A stretch of 64,000 nt of DNA, taken from contig NZ_JAHNZO010000016.1 of assembly GCF_018998565.1 (NCBI RefSeq), forward strand, positions 108,308-172,307, in the 5' to 3' direction. The stretch comes from Paenibacillus oleatilyticus. Its GTDB lineage: Bacteria > Bacillota > Bacilli > Paenibacillales > NBRC-103111. The notes beneath the pieces were generated by a model, which did no database searches, had not been told where the DNA came from, and was given only the letters and a program-made list of their open reading frames with translations. A program made the translations under genes and the position numbers. Positions 49,787-59,300 of this stretch are shown here, one piece after another (within the stretch, counting starts at the first letter, position 1; each line of letters opens with the position of its first letter).

Positions 49787-52462
49787 CTACAACAGCCCCA
49801 GCTCGCGGGCGCGCGCCACCGCTTCGGTACGCCGCTTGACCTGCAGCTTGTCGAAGATGTTCCGGTTATACCCTTTCACCGTACTTAACGCGAGGAAAAG
49901 CCGCTCGCTAATCTCATGATTCGAGAGTCCTTGGGCGACGAGCTGCAAAATTTCCAACTCCCGCACGCTCAAGGGCTCGATCAGGGACTTGTCTGGCCGG
50001 ACCTGGCGCGGAGCGGGTTTGCTTTCACCGTTCAATCGCTCCGCTTCAAATTCATCCAGCAGCTTACCCGCATAATCCGGTATCGTCTCAAGAGTAACGG
50101 CTTCACTCAGCAGCCTTCTCATCGGAATGCCTTCGTCGACAAAGGTCCGAATACAACCACCGGACTGGGCTATGGTCAGGGCTTCAACAAGCGCTTGCAC
50201 GGCTTTGCGCTTTTCGCCTTGCGCATGCAGAACGACGGCTTGCAGAACCGTGATTTTGAGCCGCTCATCCTCCCATCCCTTAGCCTCTGCCTGCTCTCGC
50301 AGCGGCTGCAGCAGCGCCAGTGCCGCGGACGCCTCTCCCTGTGCCAGATGAACCCGCGCCTGGCTGAGGGGAAGCTCGTGCTTCTGCGCCAGATGGGCAG
50401 CAGCAGCCACCAGGCCCTGATGAAGCAAAACAAGCACCTGCGCGGCAACGATATGAGGCGTCTGCTTCACGAAATTTTGCCGGCGGGCGATATGCTCGGC
50501 CTTCGCTAAACAAGCGGCCGCTTCGGTCACCTCTCCCCGTGCAAGCTTCAGTCGGGCGAGAACTACCTCGCCTGCAACGACTCTGTCCGTCTGCTGCAGC
50601 TGCTGCGTCAGTCGGACAGCTTGCTGCCCGTGGTGCATCGCGGTCTCCAGATCGTTCCATTCGTAAAAAATACGGGCCAGGCCCAGATGCGCTTCGCATA
50701 CAACCGGGAGAGGCGGATCGCCGGCCAAGTGCAAAGCGTGCCGATACGTCTCAGCCGCCACATACAGCCGATTGTCCATTTCCTGGATGCTCCCCAGGCC
50801 GAGTGTAGCCATCATCGTGATCATATAATGACCGATCGTCCGGCTGATCGACAAAGCTTCGGTATAGGCTTGGCTTGCCGCCGCACGATCCCCCTGGAGC
50901 TGGTAAGCATATCCCAGCGTCCATGTCGTTGCTGTACGGACAGGCAGGTTGTCCGGGTGCAAATATTCCAAGGCGCGCCGCGACTCGGCAATGATAGCGT
51001 CGGCCTGGTGCGTGTTGACAGCAAGCGTGGCACGTATAGCGGCGATATGCCCTTTTAGATCCCGGGTCTTATTGTCGTCCTGCGCGGCACCTTGAAGCCC
51101 TTTTTCAGCAGCCTGCAGCTTCCGTTCAACGTCGGCCGGTTGACCGGCCATGAGCAAGGCAGAGGCATGCATGACGCTTAACACGGGCCTCGCGTCCAGC
51201 TCCTCCTTCGGCATCGAATCCAGCCAATTCAGGACAGGAGCTATCGCGCCGCGGAAGAGCAAAGGCATCCCTTCCCCCTCGATCAGACGTACGGCGCGTT
51301 CAACATCATGGGCGGCCGCCGCATGGTGAAAAGCTTCAAGCTCCAGGCCATGGTCTTCGTACCACTCGCTGGCACGCAGATGCAGCTCCTCCACGTCCCG
51401 CTTCGCTTCCCCTTTGGACGAACCGCCGGTAGTTTGGTACAACCGCTGACGCAGCAAATCCGCAAACAGATGGTGATAACGGTACCAGCGCCTCTCATTG
51501 TCCAAGGGAACGATGAACAGGTTGGCGCGTTCGAGATATTGCAAGGTTTCTTGTCCGGAGAGAAGCTCGTCGGTTCCCCCGCGGAGAACGGCATCGCACA
51601 GCGGGCCGCACAACCGGTCGAGAATGGACGTACGCAGCAAAAAAGCCTGCATGCTTGCGGATTGCTGCTGCAGCACTTCTTCCACCAGATAGTCCAGCAC
51701 GAAATGATGGCTGCCGGTAAAGGATCGGATCATGCTGGCTGCGTCTTTAGGGTGTCCCTGCATGGAAAGCGCGGCTAATTGCAGACCGGCAATCCAGCCT
51801 TCCGTACGGGATTCAAGCACGGCGACGTCTTCCTGTGAAAGGCGGAGACCCATCACTTGGCCCAGAAATTCCGCCGCTTCGGAGGATGTAAACCGCAAGT
51901 CAGCGGTACGCAATTCGGTCAATTGGTCCCGCACGCGCAGACGGGCCAAGGACAGATCGGGGTCCTCACGGGTGATGATGACCAGATGCATTTGTGCCGG
52001 CATGCGCTCAAGCAGAAAGCCGATGGCATCGTCAATCAGTCTGGAATCTATCACATGGTAATCGTCAAGGACGAGAATGAAACGGTCCGGAATGGCGGTG
52101 ATTTTATTGAGTACCGCTGTCAAAATCGTCTCCATCGGCAGAGGGCCAGGGGCTTGGAGCATACCCATCACGCCCTCTCCACTACGAATCCCGATCGTCT
52201 GCAAAGCCGCGAAGAGGTAAGTCAGAAAACGCGCCGGATCGCGATCCGCCTCTTCCAGTGACAGCCACGCGGCCGGCTGCAGGCAACCGGCGAGCCATTC
52301 GCTAACAAGCGTGGTTTTACCACACCCAGCCGAAGCGGAGATGAGGGTCAACTTGCGGTGCATCCCCTGATCCAGACGCTCAATCAGGCGGGGACGGGAG
52401 ACAGCTTTTGCCCGGGGAGGAGGGATGTACAGCTTGGTGGACACAATTGGGATAGACATCAT
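49787..52462 (-). CDS. MalT-like LuxR-family ATP-dependent regulator
   Basis: An 891-residue STAND regulator. N-terminal NTPase with Walker A SASAGCGKTT and Walker B FILVLDDYHVID, a long helical TPR-like middle (about 400-800), and a C-terminal LuxR HTH (LSVRELEILQLVAQGLSNHEISERLFLALSTVKGYNRNIF spread over 830-875). Such proteins activate nearby genes on binding a small ligand. The decayed oxidoreductase just downstream may once have been its target. The start is uncertain: ATG at 52462 or 52459, or GTG at 52468, all with a weak ribosome site. Confidence 0.92.
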   Translation of the reverse strand: MMSIPIVSTKLYIPPPRAKAVSRPRLIERLDQGMHRKLTLISASAGCGKTTLVSEWLAGCLQPAAWLSLEEADRDPARFLTYLFAALQTIGIRSGEGVMGMLQAPGPLPMETILTAVLNKITAIPDRFILVLDDYHVIDSRLIDDAIGFLLERMPAQMHLVIITREDPDLSLARLRVRDQLTELRTADLRFTSSEAAEFLGQVMGLRLSQEDVAVLESRTEGWIAGLQLAALSMQGHPKDAASMIRSFTGSHHFVLDYLVEEVLQQQSASMQAFLLRTSILDRLCGPLCDAVLRGGTDELLSGQETLQYLERANLFIVPLDNERRWYRYHHLFADLLRQRLYQTTGGSSKGEAKRDVEELHLRASEWYEDHGLELEAFHHAAAAHDVERAVRLIEGEGMPLLFRGAIAPVLNWLDSMPKEELDARPVLSVMHASALLMAGQPADVERKLQAAEKGLQGAAQDDNKTRDLKGHIAAIRATLAVNTHQADAIIAESRRALEYLHPDNLPVRTATTWTLGYAYQLQGDRAAASQAYTEALSISRTIGHYMITMMATLGLGSIQEMDNRLYVAAETYRHALHLAGDPPLPVVCEAHLGLARIFYEWNDLETAMHHGQQAVRLTQQLQQTDRVVAGEVVLARLKLARGEVTEAAACLAKAEHIARRQNFVKQTPHIVAAQVLVLLHQGLVAAAAHLAQKHELPLSQARVHLAQGEASAALALLQPLREQAEAKGWEDERLKITVLQAVVLHAQGEKRKAVQALVEALTIAQSGGCIRTFVDEGIPMRRLLSEAVTLETIPDYAGKLLDEFEAERLNGESKPAPRQVRPDKSLIEPLSVRELEILQLVAQGLSNHEISERLFLALSTVKGYNRNIFDKLQVKRRTEAVARARELGLL

Positions 52463-52652
52463 TATCACCGTTTCTACGAAGTCAATGGCGGCGCTTACGT
52501 TTCATATTATGTTCGACAGTTTCACTGTATTTCCCTTTTGCCTCCCTTTACAATCCCGGTGATCTTCATCAATGTATGTTTGCAACTAAAAGTGCTATAA
52601 TAAAAGAATTCAAGATGTTATTCAGTTCCACAATAAGGAAGGAGAAGCATTC

Positions 52653-53540
52653 ATGAATACAAAACAATTGGAGAGAATCCATACCGGAAAAGGCTTTATC
52701 GCGGCCTTGGACCAAAGCGGCGGCAGCACCCCTAAAGCGCTGGCCCAGTACGGCGTTCAAGAATCGAGCTATTCCAACGAAGAAGAGATGTATGCACTGG
52801 TTCATGAAATGAGAACGCGCATTATTAAAAGCCCTGCGTTTGATTCCCGTTACATTTTGGGCGCGATCTTATTTGAGAACACGATGGACCGCTCCATTGA
52901 CGGCCAATTGACGGCCGATTATCTGTGGGAGAAGAAAGGAATCGTGCCTTTTCTGAAAGTCGACAAAGGACTCGCCGATCTGGAAGACGGGGTTCAGCTC
53001 ATGAAACCGATGCCGGATTTAAACGACCTGCTGAAACGGGCGGTGGAACGAAACATTTTCGGGACGAAAATGCGCTCGCTGATTAAAGAAGCCAACCCGG
53101 CCGGAATCAAAAAAGTCGTCGAGCAGCAGTTTGCCATCGGGAAGCAAATCGTTGACATGGGACTGGTTCCGATCATCGAGCCGGAAGTGGATATTTACAG
53201 CGCGGATAAAGCAGCATCGGAAAAACTGTTGAAAGACGAAATTTCCGCTCAGTTATCTGCCCTCGACAAAGACGCGAAGATCATGCTTAAGCTTTCCATA
53301 CCGACGGAAAACAACTTCTACAGCGATCTGATGAAGGACCCGCACGTCGTACGGATCGTGGCGTTGTCCGGCGGCTACTCGCAAGCGGAAGCCAACGAAA
53401 AGCTGGCACAAAATCACGGATTGATCGCGAGCTTCTCGCGAGCTTTGTCTCAGGACCTCACCGCCGGACAAACCGACGAGGAATTCAACGCGGTACTGTC
53501 CAAATCCGTTCAGGCCATTTACGAAGCGTCCATTAAATAA
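52653..53540 (+). CDS. fda: Class I fructose-bisphosphate aldolase
   Basis: A 295-residue Schiff-base aldolase of the bacterial FbaB/Fda type found in Staphylococcus and bacilli. [26 protein letters not shown] and [10 protein letters not shown] hold the active-site lysines; [13 protein letters not shown] is conserved. It splits fructose-1,6-bisphosphate in glycolysis and gluconeogenesis. ATG at 52653 follows AAGGAAGGAG. A strong terminator follows and no operon partner is seen. Confidence 0.95.
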   Translation: MNTKQLERIHTGKGFIAALDQSGGSTPKALAQYGVQESSYSNEEEMYALVHEMRTRIIKSPAFDSRYILGAILFENTMDRSIDGQLTADYLWEKKGIVPFLKVDKGLADLEDGVQLMKPMPDLNDLLKRAVERNIFGTKMRSLIKEANPAGIKKVVEQQFAIGKQIVDMGLVPIIEPEVDIYSADKAASEKLLKDEISAQLSALDKDAKIMLKLSIPTENNFYSDLMKDPHVVRIVALSGGYSQAEANEKLAQNHGLIASFSRALSQDLTAGQTDEEFNAVLSKSVQAIYEASIK

Positions 53541-53551
53541 AAATATCACAA

Positions 53552-53585
53552 CCCCGAGCTTTAGCTAAGCTCGGGGTCTTTTCTT
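53552..53585 (+). terminator. Terminator of fda
   Basis: CCCCGAGCTT, loop TAGCT, AAGCTCGGGG, then TCTTTTCTT. Confidence 0.92.
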
Positions 53586-53603
53586 GCGGCATACGATCTG
53601 AAG

Positions 53604-54194
53604 TTAGGCGAGGAATCCCATGAGCCTTTTCACGTTGTTGGTATTTTCCGTCGAAGTAAGAGATTCAAGAAGGTCGAAGGCTACAGCGAATGCGGTCGAT
53701 GGATTAAAAGAAGTAATGACATTTCCGTCTCTTACAACGGGCTGGTCCGGAATGACGTGAGCGCCCATGGCTTCCAGCTGCAGCTGCCGCTTGCGGTTGT
53801 TCAGATTGTAGGTCGTCGCCTGTCTGCCTTGCAGAATGCCGCTTTTGCCAAGCGGTAATGCCCCGACACAAATCGAGGCAATGATTTTTCCCTGCCGGTC
53901 GAATTCACGTATAAATTCAAGGACATCGGGACGAAAGGCATCCTCGTAAAATCCAGCCTCTTCAAAACCGCCAGGCAAGGCCAGCGCATCGAATTCCTGG
54001 ACGGTTACCTCCGAGATGACCTTTTCGGGGATGACGGTAAAATTCCAGGTACATTTTAATTCGTTTCGAGTTCCGACGGTAACAAGCTGCGTTGAACCAT
54101 CCCCCTCGTCTTTATTCCATCCGATCACATCTGTAAACACGCTTGCTTCCACGGCTTCAAAGCCATTCGGTAAAAGTAAACATACTTTTTTCAT
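53604..54194 (-). CDS. DJ-1/PfpI-family protein
   Basis: A 196-residue protein of the DJ-1 superfamily. Glu near residue 13 (LPNGFEAVEASVFTD), the nucleophile cysteine in ASICVGALPL and LALPGGFEEAGFY are conserved. Members act as deglycases, chaperones or proteases; the exact role is not readable. ATG at 54194 is nine bases after AAGGAG; ATG at 54203 is directly adjacent to that site and less likely. It is divergent from a LysR gene with 102 bases between. Confidence 0.88.
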   Translation of the reverse strand: MKKVCLLLPNGFEAVEASVFTDVIGWNKDEGDGSTQLVTVGTRNELKCTWNFTVIPEKVISEVTVQEFDALALPGGFEEAGFYEDAFRPDVLEFIREFDRQGKIIASICVGALPLGKSGILQGRQATTYNLNNRKRQLQLEAMGAHVIPDQPVVRDGNVITSFNPSTAFAVAFDLLESLTSTENTNNVKRLMGFLA

Positions 54195-54296
54195 ATGATT
54201 CATCTCCTTTTGTAAGAATCATATGATACAATGAATCATTAGTAAAATTGAAATAACTAATCTTTATATTTAGAATTTCTGATAACATACACATCT

Positions 54297-55172
54297 TTGG
54301 GGGGAATAAAAATCGACATCCGTCAGTTTCAATCCTTTAAAGCCGTTGCGGAATTGAGTAGCTTTACCAAAGCAGCTCATGCTCTTCAGTACTCACAGGC
54401 CACGATTACTTCTCATATTCAGCAAATCGAGCATGAAATCGGGGTTCCTTTGTTTGACCGATTAGGAAAACAAATTAAACTCACCATGGTTGGGCAGGAA
54501 CTATATCATTATGTAGTAGAATTGCTAACCGCGTATTCCAAAATAAAACAAATTTCATCCGATGACTCTACGGTCAAAGGCCAACTCCGCATTGGCGCAT
54601 CAGCAACCTTAACCGCATACAAACTAGGGCCCGTGCTATCCAAGTATAAAAAGAATTACCCTGAGGTTACCATCTCTCTTATCAACGATCATTGTTCCGC
54701 CTTACGACAGAGACTCCACTCCGGAGAGCTAGACGTTGCCATCACCTTAGAACCGCAGGTATGCGATCCGCAGCTCATCACCGAAATTTACTCGGAAGAA
54801 CCGTTAGTCTTTGTAGGAGAAAGTAATCATTCCATAAAGACTATCGAAGAATCAAGTGGCGAGTGTATCATTTTTAGTGAGAAAAATTGTGCGTTAAGGC
54901 GATTTTTTGAGGAATACTTGATTCAGAAAAGAATAGATACGTGTAATTACTTGGAATTTAACAGCATGGAAACGATGAAAGAGTGTGTTGTAAGCGGGTT
55001 AGGGATTAGCTTAATGCCTTCCATCAGTGTGGAAACGCTGCTGCGCGACAAAAAAATGAAAGTGATAGAATCCGCATGTGAGAATCTAATGTTTTACGCA
55101 CAAATCATCTACCATAAAAACAAATGGTTGTCAAAAGCTCACCGGAAGTTCATTGAGATGGTTAAAAGCTGA
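54297..55172 (+). CDS. LysR-family regulator with atypical start
   Basis: A LysR protein of about 287-291 residues: IRQFQSFKAVAELSSFTKAA and YSQATITSHIQQIEHEIGVPLF form the HTH. The nearest canonical in-frame start is TTG at 54297, but the best ribosome site (GGGGGGA, 54299-54305) lies after it and points to ATC at 54312, which aligns with the usual family start (xDIRQF). Codon use is more AT-rich than the flanking genes. It is divergent from the DJ-1 gene and may control it. Confidence 0.85.
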   Translation: MGGIKIDIRQFQSFKAVAELSSFTKAAHALQYSQATITSHIQQIEHEIGVPLFDRLGKQIKLTMVGQELYHYVVELLTAYSKIKQISSDDSTVKGQLRIGASATLTAYKLGPVLSKYKKNYPEVTISLINDHCSALRQRLHSGELDVAITLEPQVCDPQLITEIYSEEPLVFVGESNHSIKTIEESSGECIIFSEKNCALRRFFEEYLIQKRIDTCNYLEFNSMETMKECVVSGLGISLMPSISVETLLRDKKMKVIESACENLMFYAQIIYHKNKWLSKAHRKFIEMVKS

Positions 55173-55180
55173 TCAAGCCA

Positions 55181-55212
55181 AAATGCCTTCCGAAGAACCC
55201 TCGGAAGGCAAA
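55181..55212. terminator. Terminator between LysR and mazF
   Basis: GCCTTCCGA (55185-55193) and TCGGAAGGC (55201-55209) form a stem with a short T/A flank on both sides; it can serve either convergent gene. Confidence 0.7.
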
Positions 55213-55219
55213 ACATCTG

Positions 55220-55561
55220 TTAGCGAATTAATAATTCCATTTTTGAGATTACCTCTGACAGTATTTCCCCCGGTACTTTACAGATGAAAGCGGCCTGTCG
55301 TGACTGCCAGTCGAGACTTTTCACCTGATCCGAGAGGATTACTCCTTCAATGGGCAAATCCTGCGGGATGATGACCTCAAATGGATAGCCCTTGATCTTG
55401 GAGGTTACTGGACAAAGTAGGGATAGCCCAACCTTTCCGTTATACGCTGCAGGTGAAATAACTAAGGCGGGGCGCTTCCCAGCTTGCTCATGACCTGCTT
55501 GTGGGTTGAATTGTAACCACACCAAGTCTCCGCGATCCGGCACATACGGATTCGTTACCAT
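55220..55561 (-). CDS. mazF: MazF-family mRNA interferase toxin
   Basis: A 113-residue PemK/MazF toxin: YVPDRGDLVWLQFNPQAGHEQAGKRPALVIS is the family N-terminus (RGDLVW and the G-H-E-Q-x-G-x-R-P motif) and LLCPVTSKIKGYPFEV follows. It cleaves mRNA at short motifs. Its start overlaps the end of mazE by seven bases, the standard antitoxin-first arrangement. ATG at 55561 is inside mazE. The nearby STAND system suggests an accessory defence segment. Confidence 0.93.
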   Translation of the reverse strand: MVTNPYVPDRGDLVWLQFNPQAGHEQAGKRPALVISPAAYNGKVGLSLLCPVTSKIKGYPFEVIIPQDLPIEGVILSDQVKSLDWQSRQAAFICKVPGEILSEVISKMELLIR

Positions 55562-55785
55562 GACTCCCGTCCTTGCGGCTCGCCAGTGGATACCTCTTTA
55601 TGAAGATTATCTGGCGTAATCTTGACAAGGAGCTCTTCCAATGTTGTCGACTTTGGCTTAATGACGAGGTGACCATCCTCCACGTCGAGATCGACCTCGG
55701 AACCTTCCTCCAGTCCTACCTTTAAGGCGAGGGACTTCGGGATACGAATGCCCAAGCTGTTACCCCATTTTTGAACCTGGAACAT
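55555..55785 (-). CDS. mazE: MazE-family antitoxin
   Basis: A 76-residue AbrB/MazE swapped-hairpin DNA-binding protein: MFQVQKWGNSLGIRIPKSLA and VDLDVEDGHLVIKP are diagnostic. The C-terminal tail (about 50-76) should bind and inhibit MazF. The ATG at 55785 follows TGGAGG by seven bases. The 19 codons upstream in frame are rejected for lack of a site. MazE probably represses the promoter. Confidence 0.93.
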   Translation of the reverse strand: MFQVQKWGNSLGIRIPKSLALKVGLEEGSEVDLDVEDGHLVIKPKSTTLEELLVKITPDNLHKEVSTGEPQGRESW

Positions 55786-55849
55786 GGAATCGCCTCCATA
55801 AAAGTTTATACAAAGTATAAACATTTTCTTAAAGGAAGTCAAATCACGG

Positions 55850-57421
55850 CTAGGTGATCGAAGGGAAAGGAGTGTTAGAAATATTTATTCGTGCATAATT
55901 ACCATTCGTAAATGTTTTATGTACAAATTCCACTTTCTTCACAAAACTTAATAATTCATCATAGATGCCAAGTTCCTTCAGCAATTTGATGTCTTCTATT
56001 TTATAAAATAATATTCTCCATATATCATCATCTTTTTCACAGATTGTTTCGTTTTTTTGCAGTTCTTTTAATTTGTTTTTCGTCATTAGTCTCGGTTCTG
56101 CATCCAGGACATATGCAATTTCCAGATGCTCAATCAAACTGAGTTCATCACTAAGATGACAACTAGAATAACGTTGAGCCCCAGATTTATCATATTCAAA
56201 TTCTATTCTGCAATAAGATAAATGATTTAAGACTCTGCTCTCATCATCTCCGTTCCCTAATTTGGCCAGGTAGTTTTTAATCATGGGTTCCACGTAGGAT
56301 TTGTTAAAATGAAAAGGATTTAGTTCTTCAAACATTTTATACATACAGCGCTCCCATTCATAGCATTTGAAGTAGTAAGTACCATACTCAGCATAGTATA
56401 TACTGGCTTCAGGTTTGAAATCATAAGTCGTTATGCGCTTAATTTTATCAAAATTATTCCCCCAAAGGTTATGGTAGTGTTCTTCTAACTCATCACCATC
56501 TATACACCATATAGAAGCATAACAAAAAATGAATAGTGGTATATGAAGAAAACGCACCCATTGTTCATCACGTATGATCAAATGATTAAAGACAATCTCT
56601 TGAAATGAATCATCATTTTTTAAATAGTAGTTGTAAACCTCGCTGGATAAAAATTGATTTAATCGCAAGACAGGTTCTTCCTGATACATGATAATATTAA
56701 AGCTCTCAGCACAAAAACCAATAAGCTTTTTCATCAAATCTCGATTATTCTGACCAATGTGAGACAGTATAATTATACTAAGCATGCTCTCTTGATCAGT
56801 TATTTCATAATCGGATTCGGATAACGCGGCAAATAGCAACTCAATGGATTCTTTAGTTTGAAAGAACATGAAAATATGATGCGGTGATCCAGAATTAAGC
56901 ACTTGTATCATTTTTGTTTTCAAAGTTGGTGTAAGGCTGCTTTTTGAAATAAATTCCTTAATCTGCATTTCGCTTAAATCTTCTTCTTGCGGTCCCAAAA
57001 GCCAATTTTCAGCATCTTCTTTTACGACTTGGTGAGCTTGCTCTTCCCGATCTATGTAATCGCGAGTTGGCTTTTTAGATGACACCTTTTTTTGAGATGC
57101 AGTTATTGGTTCTCTTCCACATAAAGAATATATTTTCTGTCCAAATTGCTTGGTATAGCGTAAACCGAATTCCTCGAGAAGTTCTGGAATATTATCGATC
57201 AAAACATCTAATTCAATATCCATGCACATTTCATCAAGCATTTCTAGTTCAGAAAGTATACTATTCTTTAGCCCTTTTTTAATTTTATGAAAGTAAGTGC
57301 TGTAGAATAAACTGTATTCTTCTGGAAATACTTCTTGAAATTCTTTCATTGCTGAATAATGATATACACTGAATGCTACTTCATAATATTTTTCAAGTAT
57401 GTTTTTTCCATTAAAAGTCAT
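55850..57421 (-). CDS. Unknown protein partnered with the nuclease-STAND gene
   Basis: A 523-residue protein I cannot place in a family. It is rich in Phe, Tyr, Leu and acidic residues and looks helical throughout, with a short basic/polar region near 110-125. No nuclease or NTPase motif and no membrane helix was seen. It overlaps the end of the nuclease-STAND gene by 11 bases, and its own ribosome site is poor (AAAGGA touching the ATG at 57421), so translation probably depends on the upstream gene. A+T content is high as in its partner. It may be the target sensor or regulator of the pair. Confidence 0.8.
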   Translation of the reverse strand: MTFNGKNILEKYYEVAFSVYHYSAMKEFQEVFPEEYSLFYSTYFHKIKKGLKNSILSELEMLDEMCMDIELDVLIDNIPELLEEFGLRYTKQFGQKIYSLCGREPITASQKKVSSKKPTRDYIDREEQAHQVVKEDAENWLLGPQEEDLSEMQIKEFISKSSLTPTLKTKMIQVLNSGSPHHIFMFFQTKESIELLFAALSESDYEITDQESMLSIIILSHIGQNNRDLMKKLIGFCAESFNIIMYQEEPVLRLNQFLSSEVYNYYLKNDDSFQEIVFNHLIIRDEQWVRFLHIPLFIFCYASIWCIDGDELEEHYHNLWGNNFDKIKRITTYDFKPEASIYYAEYGTYYFKCYEWERCMYKMFEELNPFHFNKSYVEPMIKNYLAKLGNGDDESRVLNHLSYCRIEFEYDKSGAQRYSSCHLSDELSLIEHLEIAYVLDAEPRLMTKNKLKELQKNETICEKDDDIWRILFYKIEDIKLLKELGIYDELLSFVKKVEFVHKTFTNGNYARINISNTPFPSIT

Positions 57422-59300
57422 TCCTTTTTTTTATGCAACGTACTATTATATCCGGTAAATTGTGCAAGTCTGAATACCGTGCTTCTAAATTCCCCCTATC
57501 CATTGTTAAGCAATAGTCTCGTATTTCGATTTCTAAAAAGTGGTAGAGCTTAGGATGCTTTGTAGGCTTGCAACAACGAAGTAAATGAAAGAACCTATGT
57601 AGTTCTTCTCTTTGTTTGAAAAAATCTGTATCTATATTCCAGTTCCAACTCCCATCGTATTCCATATAGCTATCAGTATAGTCGTGATAGTGCAAGATGC
57701 ATTGTTCTTCTATTAACTTTAAAACTATATCACTACAATGTATTGCTTGATGCTCTAGTAGAAATTGAAGTTGATTGAAGAAAGCGCAGCATCTTAAAAT
57801 CAGCGGGATACAGTGTTCGCTGTTTTCTTTAATATACGAATATAGAAAATCCTGTACTGCCGGCATGTTGAACTTTAATAGAATTTCTTCTTCTTCCTTG
57901 CTGTAGAATGATTTAATCATTGTTTTTTCAAGTTCCGCTATGCATTCGCCTAAATTCAATATATTTGTACGATCGCTGAAATGATGTATATATTTCACAT
58001 AGCAAGTATTCATGTCACTCAATCGCATAGGGGTAGACGAAATTAACAGAAGCAAAGCGACCATTTTTGCTTCTGGCGAAAGTTCTTTAAAGATAGATTC
58101 CCAGAATGCACCTGGATTATCGAAATAGTCCCATAATTCGTTGTAGTATTCTTCAGGCGAACAGTCTATGTCCAGTTCTTTATTCAGAAAGATTGCCAAC
58201 ACCCGCGGATTATAATTTGGATGATATATTATTTCACTATACTTACCAAATAAGTAATTTACATATTCATATTCAAGCTTTGATACGTAAAGATGACGAA
58301 ACAAAATACTGGTTTTTTCGCCATACCCGTATTCTTCCATTGTACAAATTAATGAGTATTTATCTAGCGTATCTCTTAATTCAGGATGTTTTTGTAAGCC
58401 TTGTTGCAGTACATACTCTCTAGTCGTCAGGATTAAACGCTTCGTCACTTTTGACTCAATAATACGTTTAATTAGTTTATTCAGTCGATTCTCGTCGTTT
58501 CTGCGCCTATGTTCTTCATGGAAAATGCTACCCCAGAAATCATCCAAAATAAAAACTTGTTTCTTTTCATCTTCAAGCATTTTATATACATCATCAATTG
58601 AGTTAGCCCATACAAATCCATCCAAATCATTAGGCTGTAAATAGGCTAGAGCCAAAAGATAGGCCATCGATGTTTTACCTACACCAGGCTCTCCGGAGAG
58701 AATAATTACATGGTTTTGTGACCACTTATGCAACGCTTCTCGATAAATTCTGGTTGGAACAAAAACTTTTGATGTGTTAAGCGCCTCTTTTAGCTCCTCT
58801 GCCGACTCTTTATAGGCTGCCCGGTGTACAGATTCATTTAATATTTTCTTAAATATAGTAATGCTTGGCATCCAAAGTTTAGGATAAGCTTGCACTATCC
58901 ACTCGTATTTAGGGTCTCTTAGTAAACGGTTCATATCCTTTTTGCCTAAAATATCACCTTCGCTGGATATATATCCGTCGAACAACTCCTTAATTTTCTC
59001 TTTCTCTCCTAGCCCAAATTCAAATGAAACCCCTAAGATGTATCGGTCAGGATTTAAGTTCCGAACCTTGGGCAATTCTAAACGTTCCAAGTCACGACAT
59101 AGCTTATTAAAATTTTTGTAGCGTTTTGCTTGAACTATGGTTTTTCTACCATTGCTGTCAATATATAAGCCGTCAATTCCCGAATCGCGACCTTCTTTGT
59201 ATGTTTCTAAAAAAATACCTTCCCTGAGTTGAACGATATCGCAAACAAGCCCTTCAAATTCAAGTGGTTCTAGTAATGCATGAAAATCAAAATTGGACAT
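57411..59300 (-). CDS. Mrr-like restriction nuclease fused to a STAND NTPase
   Basis: A 629-residue protein. Residues 1-120 form an Mrr-like PD-(D/E)xK nuclease: GRDSGIDG (37-44, Asp43) and IVQAKRY (Gln57, Lys59) are the active-site motifs. Residues about 175-450 are a STAND-type NTPase with Walker A GEPGVGKT (203-210), Walker B FILDDFWG (Asp253, Asp254) and LILTTREY as sensor arginine. The remainder is helical, perhaps a sensor repeat. This layout matches antiphage STAND (Avs/nSTAND-type) proteins in which target recognition triggers DNA cleavage. ATG at 59300 follows CGGGAGAG. It is markedly AT-rich and probably acquired. Confidence 0.88.
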   Translation of the reverse strand: MSNFDFHALLEPLEFEGLVCDIVQLREGIFLETYKEGRDSGIDGLYIDSNGRKTIVQAKRYKNFNKLCRDLERLELPKVRNLNPDRYILGVSFEFGLGEKEKIKELFDGYISSEGDILGKKDMNRLLRDPKYEWIVQAYPKLWMPSITIFKKILNESVHRAAYKESAEELKEALNTSKVFVPTRIYREALHKWSQNHVIILSGEPGVGKTSMAYLLALAYLQPNDLDGFVWANSIDDVYKMLEDEKKQVFILDDFWGSIFHEEHRRRNDENRLNKLIKRIIESKVTKRLILTTREYVLQQGLQKHPELRDTLDKYSLICTMEEYGYGEKTSILFRHLYVSKLEYEYVNYLFGKYSEIIYHPNYNPRVLAIFLNKELDIDCSPEEYYNELWDYFDNPGAFWESIFKELSPEAKMVALLLLISSTPMRLSDMNTCYVKYIHHFSDRTNILNLGECIAELEKTMIKSFYSKEEEEILLKFNMPAVQDFLYSYIKENSEHCIPLILRCCAFFNQLQFLLEHQAIHCSDIVLKLIEEQCILHYHDYTDSYMEYDGSWNWNIDTDFFKQREELHRFFHLLRCCKPTKHPKLYHFLEIEIRDYCLTMDRGNLEARYSDLHNLPDIIVRCIKKRNDF

